64,000 nucleotides of DNA from Solihabitans fulvus (GTDB taxonomy: Bacteria > Actinomycetota > Actinomycetes > Mycobacteriales > Pseudonocardiaceae). The notes beneath the pieces were generated by a model that ran no database searches, was not told the DNA's origin, and was given only the letters and a program-made list of their open reading frames with translations. The stretch spans positions 1-64,000 of the forward strand of contig NZ_VUOB01000013.1 in the NCBI RefSeq assembly GCF_008386585.1, read 5' to 3'. The stretch's first letter is position 1; every line of letters starts with the position of its first letter. Shown piece after piece: positions 11,494 through 19,745 of the stretch. Position numbers and translations under genes: made by a program.

Positions 11494-11516
11494 GGTACCA
11501 CCTGCCCGGCGGCTGA
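11445..11516 (+). pseudogene. Remnant of a YoeB/Txe toxin gene
   Basis: Read in the +2 frame relative to the antitoxin, 11445-11516 encodes EACRDPFTGIGKPEPLRYHL followed by PGG and a stop. The segment DPFxGxGKPEPLxYxLxG is the well-known middle of YoeB toxins. The first ~30 codons and the catalytic C-terminal third are absent. A deletion joined the antitoxin C terminus to this fragment, and a second loss removed the 3' part. Confidence 0.85.
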
Positions 11517-11523
11517 GGCGCGC

Positions 11524-11838
11524 TCAGTGGTTGTGGCGGGTGCGGGCGGTGTGCCAGAGCACCGCGCCGGCGATGCTGAGCATCACGATGGCCGCGAGGC
11601 CGCCGACCACGATGTCCCCGTTGGAGCTGTGCACCGCCTTGACCGTGCCGTCGGCGACCTGACCCGGCGTGGTCGTGGTCGGCGCGGTGGTGTCGGCCAT
11701 CGCGGGCAGCGCGGCGGCGCCAAGCAGCAGCGCGACCATCGCGACCATGAGCCCGAGCGTGGCGGCCAGGGCGGCGATCCGGCCGGCGCGCGGCTGGTCG
11801 ACAACGTTGACATCGGCGGCGTTGACGGTGTTGATCAT
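11524..11838 (-). CDS. Small membrane protein of unknown function
   Basis: The 104-aa product has two hydrophobic stretches, about residues 20-48 (ending ALPAMA, a possible signal-like segment) and about residues 75-95, separated by a Thr-rich loop (TTAPTTTTPG), with a basic His-containing tail. ATG 11838 has AAGGGGA well placed upstream; the frame extends to 11886 without support. I do not recognise a family. It diverges from the GT87 gene. Confidence 0.6.
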   Translation of the reverse strand: MINTVNAADVNVVDQPRAGRIAALAATLGLMVAMVALLLGAAALPAMADTTAPTTTTPGQVADGTVKAVHSSNGDIVVGGLAAIVMLSIAGAVLWHTARTRHNH

Positions 11839-11994
11839 GTTTTCCCCTTGTTCACTGACTCCCACCTCTGAAGACGCCGCGGCCACCGCTTCGTGCTGCG
11901 AAAGTCGGCTACTTCACAGTTCCGGCATGTCGGACAACCCGCTGGCCACCGCCTGTGCCGGGGCGCCACCGCCCGGACCGGTACCGTGACACGC

Positions 11995-13254
11995 GTGAAT
12001 CTGCGTGCCGTCGAAGCTCGCGTGCTCGCCGTCGCGCCGTGGCTGCTTGCCCTGTCCGTGCTCGGCCACCTCGTGATGGTGACGTTCCAACAGAAGATGA
12101 CCATGGTCGACCTGATGGTCTACCGGAACGCCTCGCCCGAGATCTTCACCGGCCAGCTCTACGACTGGCGGCTGCGGGAGTTCTCCGACCAGTTCGCCCT
12201 CCCGTTCACCTACCCGCCGTTCGCGGCGCTGGTGTTCGTGCCGCTCTCCGTCGTCTCCTGGACGGTCGCGCGCTGGTTCTGGCAGCTCGTCTCGCTCGCC
12301 TGCCTGTGGTGGCTGGTGCGCTGCGCGCTTCGGCTGATCGCCAAGAGCACCGGGAGCACCGCGGACGTCGGGGACGTCGGGGACGTCGACCCCGACCTGT
12401 GGCGGCGGCGCGCGATGCTGTGGACCGGGCTGTCCGTCTGGATCGAGCCGGTCCGCACCACGCTGAACTACGGCCAGATCAACCTGGTGCTCGCCGCCGT
12501 GCTGCTCGCCACGATGGCCAGCAGGCGCGCGAGCCTGGCCGGGCTCGGCGTCGGCGTGACCGCCGGCATCAAGCTCACCCCGGCCATCTCGGGCCTGTAC
12601 TTCCTGGTCACCAGGAGGTTCGCGGCCGCGGCCTGGTCCGTCGCGGCGTTCCTGCTCACCGTCGGGCTCGGCTACCTGGTCACGCCGGGGCAGTCCAACC
12701 GGTTCTGGTTCCAGCTGCTCGGCGACGCGACCAGGGTCGGACCGGTCGGCTCCGCGATCAACCAGTCGCTGCGCGGCGCGCTGTCCAGGACGCTGGGCTA
12801 CGACGTCGACAGCGGACTGCCGTGGCTGCTCGCGGTCGCCGTGTCCGCCGTGCTGCTCGGCTGGGCGCTGCGCGCGGCGCTGCGGGTCGGCGACACCCTC
12901 GCCGGCATCGTGGCGGTGCAGATCTTCGGCCTGCTGGTCTCGCCGATCTCCTGGAGCCACCACTGGGTGTGGATGGTCCCCGGCCTGATGTGGCTGCTGT
13001 ACGGGCGGGCGCGCGGACACCGGCTGGTCGCCTGGACCGCCGGCCTCTGGGTGCTCGCCGTCGGCAGCTACCTGATCTCGTTCCTGCTCAAGGCGCAGCC
13101 GTCGATCTGGATCATCCCGCGCCCCTGGTACTTCTCGGCGCTGGGCTGGGTGTACCCGGCGTGCGGCCTGCTGACGCTGGTCGCCGTCGCGGTCGGCCTG
13201 CGGGCCAGGACGTCCTCGGACCAGCAGGCCGCCGCCACGGTGTCTAGCGCCTAG
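11995..13254 (+). CDS. GT87 (DUF2029) polyprenyl-phosphate-mannose-dependent mannosyltransferase, PimE-like
   Basis: The 419-aa polytopic membrane protein has about ten hydrophobic segments. The N-terminal loop after the first helix contains MVDLMVYRNASPE, where the Asp corresponds to the catalytic acidic residue of GT-C mannosyltransferases. In mycobacteria PimE adds an alpha-1,2-mannose to PIM4 on the outer membrane face. Here, as there, the next gene is a pterin dehydratase (Rv1159-Rv1159A order), supporting PimE-like identity; the exact acceptor is inferred. GTG 11995 is chosen because TACCGT (11982-11987) lies seven bases upstream. GTG 11986 is the alternative. Confidence 0.82.
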   Translation: MNLRAVEARVLAVAPWLLALSVLGHLVMVTFQQKMTMVDLMVYRNASPEIFTGQLYDWRLREFSDQFALPFTYPPFAALVFVPLSVVSWTVARWFWQLVSLACLWWLVRCALRLIAKSTGSTADVGDVGDVDPDLWRRRAMLWTGLSVWIEPVRTTLNYGQINLVLAAVLLATMASRRASLAGLGVGVTAGIKLTPAISGLYFLVTRRFAAAAWSVAAFLLTVGLGYLVTPGQSNRFWFQLLGDATRVGPVGSAINQSLRGALSRTLGYDVDSGLPWLLAVAVSAVLLGWALRAALRVGDTLAGIVAVQIFGLLVSPISWSHHWVWMVPGLMWLLYGRARGHRLVAWTAGLWVLAVGSYLISFLLKAQPSIWIIPRPWYFSALGWVYPACGLLTLVAVAVGLRARTSSDQQAAATVSSA

Positions 13255-13264
13255 CTGAGGGCGC

Positions 13265-13558
13265 CTAGCTGAGGGCGTCGAGCACGCCGTCGATCTCCTC
13301 GGCCAGCGAGACGTCCGACGCGGTCACCCCGCCGATCGAGTGGGTGCTGCACCGGAACACCAGGGTGCGCCAGCGGATGTCGATGTCAGGGTGGTGGTTG
13401 TCGTTCTCGGCGATCTCCGCGACCCGGTTCACCACGCGGATCGCGTCGGGGAAGCTCGCCAGCTCGGCGCTGCGCACCAGCGCTGCGTCCACGCACCGCC
13501 ACTCCGGGAGCGCGCCGAGGGCGTCGTTGATCTGGTCGTCGCTCAGCAGTTCGGCCAT
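13265..13558 (-). CDS. 4a-hydroxytetrahydrobiopterin dehydratase (pterin-4a-carbinolamine dehydratase)
   Basis: The 97-aa protein has the PCD signature: W near residue 20, FPDAIRVVNRVAEIAENDNHHPDI with the paired histidines, and the WRTLVFRCSTHSIGGVT end. It dehydrates the 4a-hydroxy pterin cofactor, or serves as a bacterial transcription co-factor in some species. It converges with the GT87 gene, 10 bases apart, a conserved actinobacterial neighbourhood. ATG 13558. Confidence 0.92.
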   Translation of the reverse strand: MAELLSDDQINDALGALPEWRCVDAALVRSAELASFPDAIRVVNRVAEIAENDNHHPDIDIRWRTLVFRCSTHSIGGVTASDVSLAEEIDGVLDALS

Positions 13559-13612
13559 GCGTTCATCCTGGCCCGACGCGCCCGCGCACGCGAGGCGTAA
13601 GCTGCCCGTTTG

Positions 13613-13737
13613 CCACGGGAGTCCGGTGCGCCGGGCTGAGAGGAAGGCGGCACGAGACCTGCTTGCAGGGTCGAGCCATTAAACGCGAGCCTTCGACCGT
13701 CCATACCTGATCCGGGTCATGCCGGTGTAGGGAGGGC
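13613..13737 (+). ncRNA. TPP riboswitch (THI element)
   Basis: The leader holds the conserved blocks of the thi-box in order: CACGGGAGTCCG, GGGCTGAGAGG (13633-13643), a variable P3 arm, and ACCTGATCCGGGTCATGCCG ending in GTAGGGAGG. It lies directly upstream of the thiamine ABC transporter genes. Binding of thiamine pyrophosphate should shut the operon, in actinobacteria mostly by hiding the ribosome site. Confidence 0.96.
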
Positions 13738-13788
13738 TCGGTGTCGGTTCGCGCTGTCAGCGTTTGTTCACGACACCGGGAGGACCCC

Positions 13789-14862
13789 TTGATTCGTCGC
13801 ACCATGATCGCCGCGGCTGCCGCGTCGGCGCTCGCGCTGGTCGCCGGCTGCTCGTTGTCAGGCGGTTCCGGTAGTTCCAGCAGCTCGGGGAACTCGCCGC
13901 AGAGCACCGACCACTCGGTCACGCTGGTCACGCACGACTCCTTCGTGGTCAAGCAGGAGGTGATCGACGAGTTCCAGCGCAGCTCGGGCATCAAGGTCAC
14001 CGTGCTCAAGAGCGGCGACGCGGGCGCGCTGACCAACAAGCTCGTGCTCACCAAGGGCAATCCGATCGGCGACGCCGCCTACGGCGTGGACTCCACCTTC
14101 GCCTCCCGCGCGCTCGGCGAGGGCGTCTTCCAGGAGTACCAGAGCCCCGAGGGCGACAAGGGCCCGCAGCGCTACGCCGCCGACGGCAGCCACAAGCTGT
14201 CCGCCGTCGACGTCGGCGACGTCTGCGTGAACGTCGACACCGGGTGGTTCGCCGCGAAGAACCTGCCGGAGCCGAAGACCTACCAGGACCTGGCCGACCC
14301 GAAGTACCGCGACCTGCTCGTGGTCGAGGACCCGGCGACCTCCTCGCCCGGCCTGGCCTTCCTGTTCGGCAGCATCGGCAAGCTCGGCGAGTCCGGTTGG
14401 ACGGACTACTGGACGAAGCTGAAGGCCAACGGCGTCAAGGTGGTCAGCGGCTGGGAGGAGGCCTACAACCAGGACTTCTCCGGCTCGGCTGGCAAGGGCC
14501 CCCGGCCGATCGTGGTGTCCTACGCGTCCTCGCCCGCCGCCGAGATCGGCCAGGACGGCACGCCGCGCACCAAGGCGCTGCTGGACACCTGCTACCGCCA
14601 GGTCGAGTACGCGGGCGTGCTGTCGGGCGCGAAGCACGTCGACGACGCGAAGAAGGTCGTGGACTTCCTGCTGTCGGAGAAGTTCCAGGCGCAGGTCGCC
14701 GACCAGATGTACGTCTACCCGGCGCGCGAGGGTGTCGCGCTGCCGGAGGCGTGGACCAAGGCGGCCCCGCTGCCCAAGGACTCCGCCGCGCTGCCGGCCG
14801 ACAAGATCCAGGCCAACCGCGAGCACTGGGTCCAGCAGTGGCGAACCCTGGTCCAGGGCTGA
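13789..14862 (+). CDS. thiB: Thiamine ABC transporter substrate-binding lipoprotein
   Basis: The protein has a lipoprotein signal (lipobox LVAGCS, Cys about 18 residues from the chosen start), then a Ser/Gly linker and a type-2 periplasmic binding domain of the ThiB/TbpA family (VTLVTHDSFVVKQEVIDEF). It captures thiamine or its phosphates outside the membrane for ThiP/ThiQ. TTG 13789 is preferred since GGGAGG lies just upstream (13778-13783); the frame opens at GTG 13741 inside the riboswitch end. The preceding TPP riboswitch fixes the specificity. Confidence 0.92.
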   Translation: MIRRTMIAAAAASALALVAGCSLSGGSGSSSSSGNSPQSTDHSVTLVTHDSFVVKQEVIDEFQRSSGIKVTVLKSGDAGALTNKLVLTKGNPIGDAAYGVDSTFASRALGEGVFQEYQSPEGDKGPQRYAADGSHKLSAVDVGDVCVNVDTGWFAAKNLPEPKTYQDLADPKYRDLLVVEDPATSSPGLAFLFGSIGKLGESGWTDYWTKLKANGVKVVSGWEEAYNQDFSGSAGKGPRPIVVSYASSPAAEIGQDGTPRTKALLDTCYRQVEYAGVLSGAKHVDDAKKVVDFLLSEKFQAQVADQMYVYPAREGVALPEAWTKAAPLPKDSAALPADKIQANREHWVQQWRTLVQG

Positions 14863-14887
14863 GCGCGCCGCCGGAGGCGAGGCTCCG

Positions 14888-16498
14888 TTGACGCGACGAG
14901 CCGCCGTCGGCCTTGGCCTCGCGGCCCTGCTGCCGCTGGGTTTTCTCGGGGTGTTCTTCGCCTGGCCGGTGCTGGCGATCTTTCGGCTCGGGCTGGCGAA
15001 GGGCGGCGTGCTCGACGCGCTTGGCCAGTCCGAGACCTGGCGGCTGGTCGGGTTCACGCTCGGCCAGGCCGCCGCCTCGACGGTGTTGGCGCTGCTGGCC
15101 GGCCTGCCGGTGGCGTTCCTGCTGGCCCGCTGCGCGTTGCGCGGGATCGGGCTGGCCAGGACGGTCGTGATGGTGCCGTTCGTGCTGCCGACGGTCGTGG
15201 TTGGACTGGCCTTCCGGGCGCTGTGGCCGGACGGCGGCGTGCTGTCGATCGTGCTGGCGAACGCGTTCTTCAACGTGGCGGTGGTGGCCCGCACGGTCGG
15301 CGGCCTGTGGTCGCACACCGACCGCAGGGCCGAGGACGCGGCGCGGGCGCTCGGCGCGTCGCGGTGGCGGGCCTTCACCTCGGTGGTGCTGCCGGCGATC
15401 GCCCCGGCGGTCGCGTCGGCCGCCGCCGTGGTGTTCCTGTTCTGCGCCACCAGTTTCGGCGTGGTGCTGGTGCTCGGCGGCGGCCGGTTCCGCACCCTGG
15501 AGACCGAGATCTACCTGCGCACCGTGGAGCTGTTCGACCTGTCCGGAGCGGCGGCGCTGTCGCTGCTTCAGTTCGTCGCCGTCGTCGCGGTGCTGCTGCT
15601 CGGCGCGGCGGCGCGCAGGCGTCGGGAGACCGCGCTTCGGTTGCGCCGCAAGGCCGAGACCGCGCGCCGGCCGACCGGCGGGGAGTGGGCCGTTGTCGCG
15701 GCGGCCTTCGCCGTGGTCGCCGCGCTGCTCGTGCCGGTCGTCGGGCTGGTGCTGCGCTCACTGTCCACATCGGACGGTTGGAGTCTGGCGGGCTACCGGG
15801 CGCTGTCGGGCACCGGGCAGAACGGCACGCTCGCGGTGTCCGGGCTCGACGCCGCGATGAACTCGCTGCGCACCGCCACCGACGCCACGCTGTTGGCACT
15901 GTTCGTCGGGGTGTTCGCCGCGGTCGTGTTGGTCGGCCTGCGGCGGGGGAGGACCGGGCACGGCCTCGGCACCGCGCTGGACACCGCGCTGATGCTGCCG
16001 CTCGGCGTGTCCGCGGTGACGGTCGGCTTCGGCTACCTGATCACCATGGACGCGCTGCCCGGCGACCTGCGCACGTCCCCGCTGCTGGTGCCGTTCGCGC
16101 AGGCGCTGGTGGTGACGCCGCTGGTGGTGCGCATGGTGCTGCCGGTGCTGCGCGCCATCGACGAGCGGCTGCGCCAGGCCGCGGCCACGCTCGGCGCGAG
16201 CCCGCTGCGGGTGTGGCGCGAGGTGGACCTGCCGCTGGCCGGCCGGTCTCTGCTGGCCGCGGCCGGTTTCGGTTACGTGATCGCGCTCGGCGAGTTCGGC
16301 GCGACCAGCTTCCTGGTCCGGCCGGACGCGCCGACGCTGCCGGTCGTGGTGGCGAGGCTGATGGCCCGCCCCGGCGGGCTGAACGGGCAGATGGCCTATG
16401 CCGCCTGCACTCTGTTGATGGTGGTCACGATCGTCGCGGTCGTGGTGATCGAGAAGCTGCGGGTGCCGACCCGCGCCGGTGCGGTCGGGGAGTTCTGA
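14888..16498 (+). CDS. thiP: Thiamine ABC transporter permease, two fused permease halves
   Basis: The 536-aa inner-membrane protein has about 12 transmembrane helices in two repeats. Each repeat carries an EAA loop facing the ATPase: EDAARALGASRWRAFTSVVL near residue 150 and RQAAATLGASPLRVWREVDL near residue 430. This duplicated layout is typical of ThiP. The start is TTG 14888, ten bases after GGAGG; earlier in-frame codons overlap thiB and are not conserved. The stop overlaps the start of the ATPase gene by one base (TGATG). Confidence 0.9.
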   Translation: MTRRAAVGLGLAALLPLGFLGVFFAWPVLAIFRLGLAKGGVLDALGQSETWRLVGFTLGQAAASTVLALLAGLPVAFLLARCALRGIGLARTVVMVPFVLPTVVVGLAFRALWPDGGVLSIVLANAFFNVAVVARTVGGLWSHTDRRAEDAARALGASRWRAFTSVVLPAIAPAVASAAAVVFLFCATSFGVVLVLGGGRFRTLETEIYLRTVELFDLSGAAALSLLQFVAVVAVLLLGAAARRRRETALRLRRKAETARRPTGGEWAVVAAAFAVVAALLVPVVGLVLRSLSTSDGWSLAGYRALSGTGQNGTLAVSGLDAAMNSLRTATDATLLALFVGVFAAVVLVGLRRGRTGHGLGTALDTALMLPLGVSAVTVGFGYLITMDALPGDLRTSPLLVPFAQALVVTPLVVRMVLPVLRAIDERLRQAAATLGASPLRVWREVDLPLAGRSLLAAAGFGYVIALGEFGATSFLVRPDAPTLPVVVARLMARPGGLNGQMAYAACTLLMVVTIVAVVVIEKLRVPTRAGAVGEF

Positions 16499-17532
16499 TG
16501 TCCTTGCAGATCGACGAGCTGACCGTGCGATACGGCTCATTCACCGCTGTGTCCACAGTGGACCTGACGGTCACCGACGGCGAGGTCGTCGCGCTGCTCG
16601 GGCCGTCCGGCTGCGGCAAGTCCACACTGTTGCGCGCGGTCGCCGGCCTGGAACGGCCCAGCGGCGGCGCGGTGCGCTGGGACGGGGCCGACCTGTCGGG
16701 TGTGCCGGTGCACCGGCGCGGGTTCGGGCTGGTGTTCCAGGACGGCCAACTGTTCCCGCACCGAGACGTCGCCGGCAACATCGCCTTCGGGCTGCGGATG
16801 CGGGGGGTGGGCGCGGAGGAGCGGTTGCGCAGGGTGGCCGAACTCCTTGCTCTGGTCGGGCTTTCCGGCTACGGGCGGCGGCGGGTCACCGAGCTGTCGG
16901 GCGGCGAGCAGCAGCGGGTCGCGCTGGCCAGAGCGCTTGCGCCGCGCCCGAGGCTGCTGTTGTTGGACGAGCCGCTGTCCGCGCTGGACCGGGCGCTGCG
17001 CGAGCAGCTGTCGGTGGACCTGGCCAGGGTGCTGCGGGCGGCCGGGGCCACCGCGCTGATGGTCACGCACGACCACGACGAGGCGTTCACGCTGGCCGAC
17101 CGGGTCGCCGTGATGCAGGCGGGCCGGATCCGGCAGGTCGGCCCGCCCGCGCGGGTGTGGGCGCGGCCCGCCGACGAGGAGGTGGCCAGGTTCCTCGGTT
17201 GCGGCACGGTGCTGCCGGCCGAGGTCCGCGCGGGGATGGCGCGGTCGGCGCTCGGCGCGGTCCGGCTGCGGGACGTGCCGGACGGTCCGGTCGAGCTGGG
17301 CCTGCGGTCGGCCGCGCTGCGGGTGGACCCGTCCGGCGGGCTGACCGGCGAGGTGCGCGAGCGCGTGCACCGCAGGGACCACGTCCGCCTGCTGGTCCGG
17401 CTGGCCGGAGCCGGGGCCGGGCCGGAGCAGGTGGAGGCGGTCGCCGCCGTGGCGGGCGCGCCGGGTCCTGGCGACGTCGTCCGGCTCGCCCTCGATCCCG
17501 AGGGCATCGCCGTCCTGACCGCAGCCCCCTGA
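16498..17532 (+). CDS. thiQ: Thiamine ABC transporter ATPase
   Basis: The 344-aa nucleotide-binding subunit has Walker A GPSGCGKST near residue 36, signature LSGGEQQRVALARAL, Walker B LLLLDEPLSALD and switch His in MVTHDHDEAF. After the ATPase core is a ~110-residue OB-like TOBE-type extension. It powers ThiP uptake of thiamine. Its ATG shares a base with the thiP stop, so translation is coupled. It is the last gene of the riboswitch-controlled operon and converges with the ABC-2 permease gene. Confidence 0.93.
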   Translation: MSLQIDELTVRYGSFTAVSTVDLTVTDGEVVALLGPSGCGKSTLLRAVAGLERPSGGAVRWDGADLSGVPVHRRGFGLVFQDGQLFPHRDVAGNIAFGLRMRGVGAEERLRRVAELLALVGLSGYGRRRVTELSGGEQQRVALARALAPRPRLLLLDEPLSALDRALREQLSVDLARVLRAAGATALMVTHDHDEAFTLADRVAVMQAGRIRQVGPPARVWARPADEEVARFLGCGTVLPAEVRAGMARSALGAVRLRDVPDGPVELGLRSAALRVDPSGGLTGEVRERVHRRDHVRLLVRLAGAGAGPEQVEAVAAVAGAPGPGDVVRLALDPEGIAVLTAAP

Positions 17533-17584
17533 TCGTTCCTGAACGCCGTTCCTTGATCACTTAACGACGTTAAGGAGCCCCGCG

Positions 17585-18448
17585 TCAGGCGTCCTTCGTC
17601 GCCATGCGGGCGGTGGCCAGCGACAGGCCGACCACGATGTAGCAGACCGCCCGCCACGTGCCGGTGGTCAGGCTCGACATGTCCAGCGGGTCGCGCACCA
17701 GGTCGACGATCGAGCCCCAGCTGTCCGGCAGCAGGTACGGCTGCAGCCAGCCAAGGCTGCTGATGCTCTCCAGCACCGTGCACACGATCAGCCCGGCCAG
17801 CGTGGACGCCATCGCGATCAGCGGGTGCTCGGTGCAGGCCGAGATCGCGAGCGCGATCGCGCCGACGGCCCAGATCTGCACGGTCACCCAGAGCACGGCG
17901 AGCAGGACGCGGCCGAGGCTCGGCAGCACTGTCAGCGTCGTCCCGGACAGCGTCAGCATCGACGTCCCGCCGAGCAGCAGCGGCCCCGCGATCGCGCCGA
18001 CCACGGCGATGATCGCGACCGCGATCAGCGTGACCGTGGCCACCCCGAACGCCTTCACGCCGAGCAGCCGCACCCGGCTGACCGGGGCCAACAGCAGCCC
18101 GCGCAGCGTCCCGTTGGCCGACTCGCCGGCCAGCGCGTCCGCCGCCGACATCGCGCCGACCAGCGGCAGCAACAGCGGCATCGACAGGAACAGCGTGAGC
18201 AGCGGCAGCAGCAGGCCGTTGCCCTTCAACAGCCCGAACAGCGCGTCCGGTCCGTTCCGGCCGGAACCGGTGGCGAGCGAGATGCCGATCCCGATCACCA
18301 CCGGGGCCAGCCCGAGCAGGCCGAGCCCGATCAGCGTCCTCGGGCGGCGCAGCACCCACCGCAGCTCCGACCGCAGCAGCCGGGTCAGCGGCGCGCGCGG
18401 CGCGCGGCCCTCGGTCGGGGCCGACGCCTCGGCCAATGTCGCCGTCAT
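17585..18448 (-). CDS. ABC-2 type transporter permease
   Basis: The 287-aa membrane protein has six predicted helices; the cytoplasmic N terminus ends with RSELRWVLRRPRT, typical of ABC-2 permeases that pair with an ABC ATPase. The SANGTLRGLLLAPVSR motif after helix 2 is the coupling region of such exporters. It is the last gene of a four-gene operon (LolA-like, ATPase, repeat ORF, permease). Its ATG overlaps the stop of the repeat ORF by four bases, with GGGGAG in front. The exported substrate is unknown. Confidence 0.88.
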   Translation of the reverse strand: MTATLAEASAPTEGRAPRAPLTRLLRSELRWVLRRPRTLIGLGLLGLAPVVIGIGISLATGSGRNGPDALFGLLKGNGLLLPLLTLFLSMPLLLPLVGAMSAADALAGESANGTLRGLLLAPVSRVRLLGVKAFGVATVTLIAVAIIAVVGAIAGPLLLGGTSMLTLSGTTLTVLPSLGRVLLAVLWVTVQIWAVGAIALAISACTEHPLIAMASTLAGLIVCTVLESISSLGWLQPYLLPDSWGSIVDLVRDPLDMSSLTTGTWRAVCYIVVGLSLATARMATKDA

Positions 18449-18744
18449 GCTGGCTCCCCTGAATCGATGGCGGCTGGTGTCCGGTGGGTGGTCCGCGCCG
18501 ATGTGACGGTGGCCGATATGGCCGATGTGACGGTCGCAGATATGTCAGCCGCAGATGTGTGAGCCGCGGATGTGTGAGCCGCACATGTGTAGGCCGCAGA
18601 TGTGTCAGCCGCCGATGTGTGAGCTGCGGATGTGTCAGCTGCGGATGTGTCAGTCGCGGATGTGTGAGCCGCAGATGTGTAGGCCGCAGATGTGTAAGCC
18701 ACAGATGTGTCAGTCGCCGGTGTGCCGGCCAATGTCGCCGTCAT
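18445..18744 (-). CDS. Repeat protein of TSAA[H/D/Y] pentapeptides, coupled between ABC ATPase and permease
   Basis: The 99-aa ORF has four-base ATGA overlaps at both ends, with the ATPase upstream and the permease downstream, and a GGAGGAG ribosome site. Residues about 9-70 are a degenerate pentapeptide TSAA[H/D/Y/T] encoded by 12 tandem 15-base units. The first six residues MTATLA equal the permease N terminus, and the end PAAIDSGEPA resembles the ATPase C terminus PAAIDAEEPR. It thus looks like a duplicated ATPase/permease junction that was filled by repeat expansion. There is no signal peptide, no membrane segment and no known family. Function may be only to carry ribosomes to the permease start. 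Confidence 0.65.
   Translation of the reverse strand: MTATLAGTPATDTSVAYTSAAYTSAAHTSATDTSAADTSAAHTSAADTSAAYTCAAHTSAAHTSAADISATVTSAISATVTSARTTHRTPAAIDSGEPA
18539..18718 (-). repeat. Twelve tandem copies of a 15-base unit
   Basis: On the plus strand the unit is GATGTGTGAGCCGCR with few substitutions, in 12 consecutive copies without spacers and in phase with the coding frame on the minus strand. Two or three more decayed units extend to about 18490. As a microsatellite-like array it is a candidate for length variation between strains, always in steps of five codons. Confidence 0.95.
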
Positions 18745-18773
18745 CTCGGCTCCTCCGCGTCGATGGCGGCCGG
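18726..18773 (-). repeat. 48-base direct repeat, partner at 18430-18477
   Basis: The two copies agree at 40 of 48 bases, with 19 identical in a row (CGGCCAATGTCGCCGTCAT). Each spans the last codons of one gene, a ribosome site, and the first codons of the next. One copy starts the repeat ORF and the other starts the permease gene. This is the trace of a junction duplication 296 bases apart. Confidence 0.9.
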
Positions 18774-19745
18774 CTCCGACTCGGTCAGCCTGGCGAACAG
18801 CTCCTCGAGCCCGGCCCGGTGCCGGCGGGCCTCCTGCACCGCGACCCCCGCCTGCACCAGCGTCCGCAGCACCTCCGGCGCGGTCGTGCCGGTCAGCTCC
18901 ACCCGCAGGCCATCGCCCTCGGCGCGGGCCGAGACCTTGGCCGCCCGCAGGGCGTTGAGCGCCGTCGAGATGTCCTCGGTGGACACCTGGAGCGCGGGAC
19001 TGCCCGCCTGCAACAGCTCGGCCAGCTCGCCCTGCGCGACGACGGTGCCCTGGTGCAGCACGGCGACGTGCGTGCAGGTCGCCTCCACCTCGGCGAGCAG
19101 GTGCGAGGAGACCAGCACCGTGGCGCCTGCCGCGTGCAGGTCGGCGATCACCTGGCGGACCTCGCGGGTGCCGGACGGGTCGAGGCCGTTGGTCGGCTCG
19201 TCGAGCACGATCAGCCTGCGCGGCACCAACAACGCGGCGGCGAGGCCGAGTCGTTGTTTCATGCCGAGCGAGTAACCCCGGTAGTTACGGCCGGCCGCGG
19301 CGGCCAGCCCGACCCGTTCGAGCGCATCGTCCACAGCCTTGCGGATCGAGCCGGTGGCGAGCAGCGGTTCCGCCGCCCCCACCCGGCGCAGGTTCTCCCT
19401 GCCGGACAGGAACGGGTGGAAGCCGGGCCCCTCGACCAGCGCGCCGACGTGCGGCAGCGCGTGCCCCGCCCCGCCGGGCAGCGCGTGCCCGAGCAGCTCG
19501 ACCTCGCCCGCCGTCGGCTGGGTCAGCCCGAGCAGCATCCGGATCGTGGTGGTCTTGCCCGAGCCGTTGGGGCCGAGCATGCCGAGCACCGCGCCCTCCG
19601 GCAGGTCGAGATCGACCCGGTCGACCGCGACCGTCCTGCCGTAGGTCTTGCGCAGCCCCCTGGTCCGCGCAGCGAGCACGCGGGCGGGGGTGGAGCCGGC
19701 GACCGCCGACTCCACCCCCGCCCGCTCGTTGGCCTCGACGGTCAC
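18741..19745 (-). CDS. ABC transporter ATP-binding protein (ABC-2 exporter class)
   Basis: The 334-aa ATPase has Walker A GPNGSGKTTT near residue 55, the signature-like YSLGMKQRLGLAAAL, Walker B RLIVLDEPTNGLD and His switch SSHLLAEVE, then a ~100-residue C-terminal extension usual for drug or antibiotic exporters. GTG 19745 overlaps the stop of the LolA-like gene by four bases, so the two are coupled; the open frame upstream to 19865 is a shadow. It pairs with the permease at 17585-18448, although the repeat ORF now separates them. Confidence 0.92.
   Translation of the reverse strand: MTVEANERAGVESAVAGSTPARVLAARTRGLRKTYGRTVAVDRVDLDLPEGAVLGMLGPNGSGKTTTIRMLLGLTQPTAGEVELLGHALPGGAGHALPHVGALVEGPGFHPFLSGRENLRRVGAAEPLLATGSIRKAVDDALERVGLAAAAGRNYRGYSLGMKQRLGLAAALLVPRRLIVLDEPTNGLDPSGTREVRQVIADLHAAGATVLVSSHLLAEVEATCTHVAVLHQGTVVAQGELAELLQAGSPALQVSTEDISTALNALRAAKVSARAEGDGLRVELTGTTAPEVLRTLVQAGVAVQEARRHRAGLEELFARLTESEPAAIDAEEPR

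Noticed and set aside
17560..17574. CTTAACG-A-CGTTAAG between thiQ and the ABC permease as a terminator
   Set aside because: The arms are separated by one base, so a hairpin would have almost no loop and be weak; it may be a binding site or chance.
18539..18718. Tandem 15-base array as a possible CRISPR
   Set aside because: The units are contiguous without spacers, too short for CRISPR repeats, and in coding phase; no cas genes are present.
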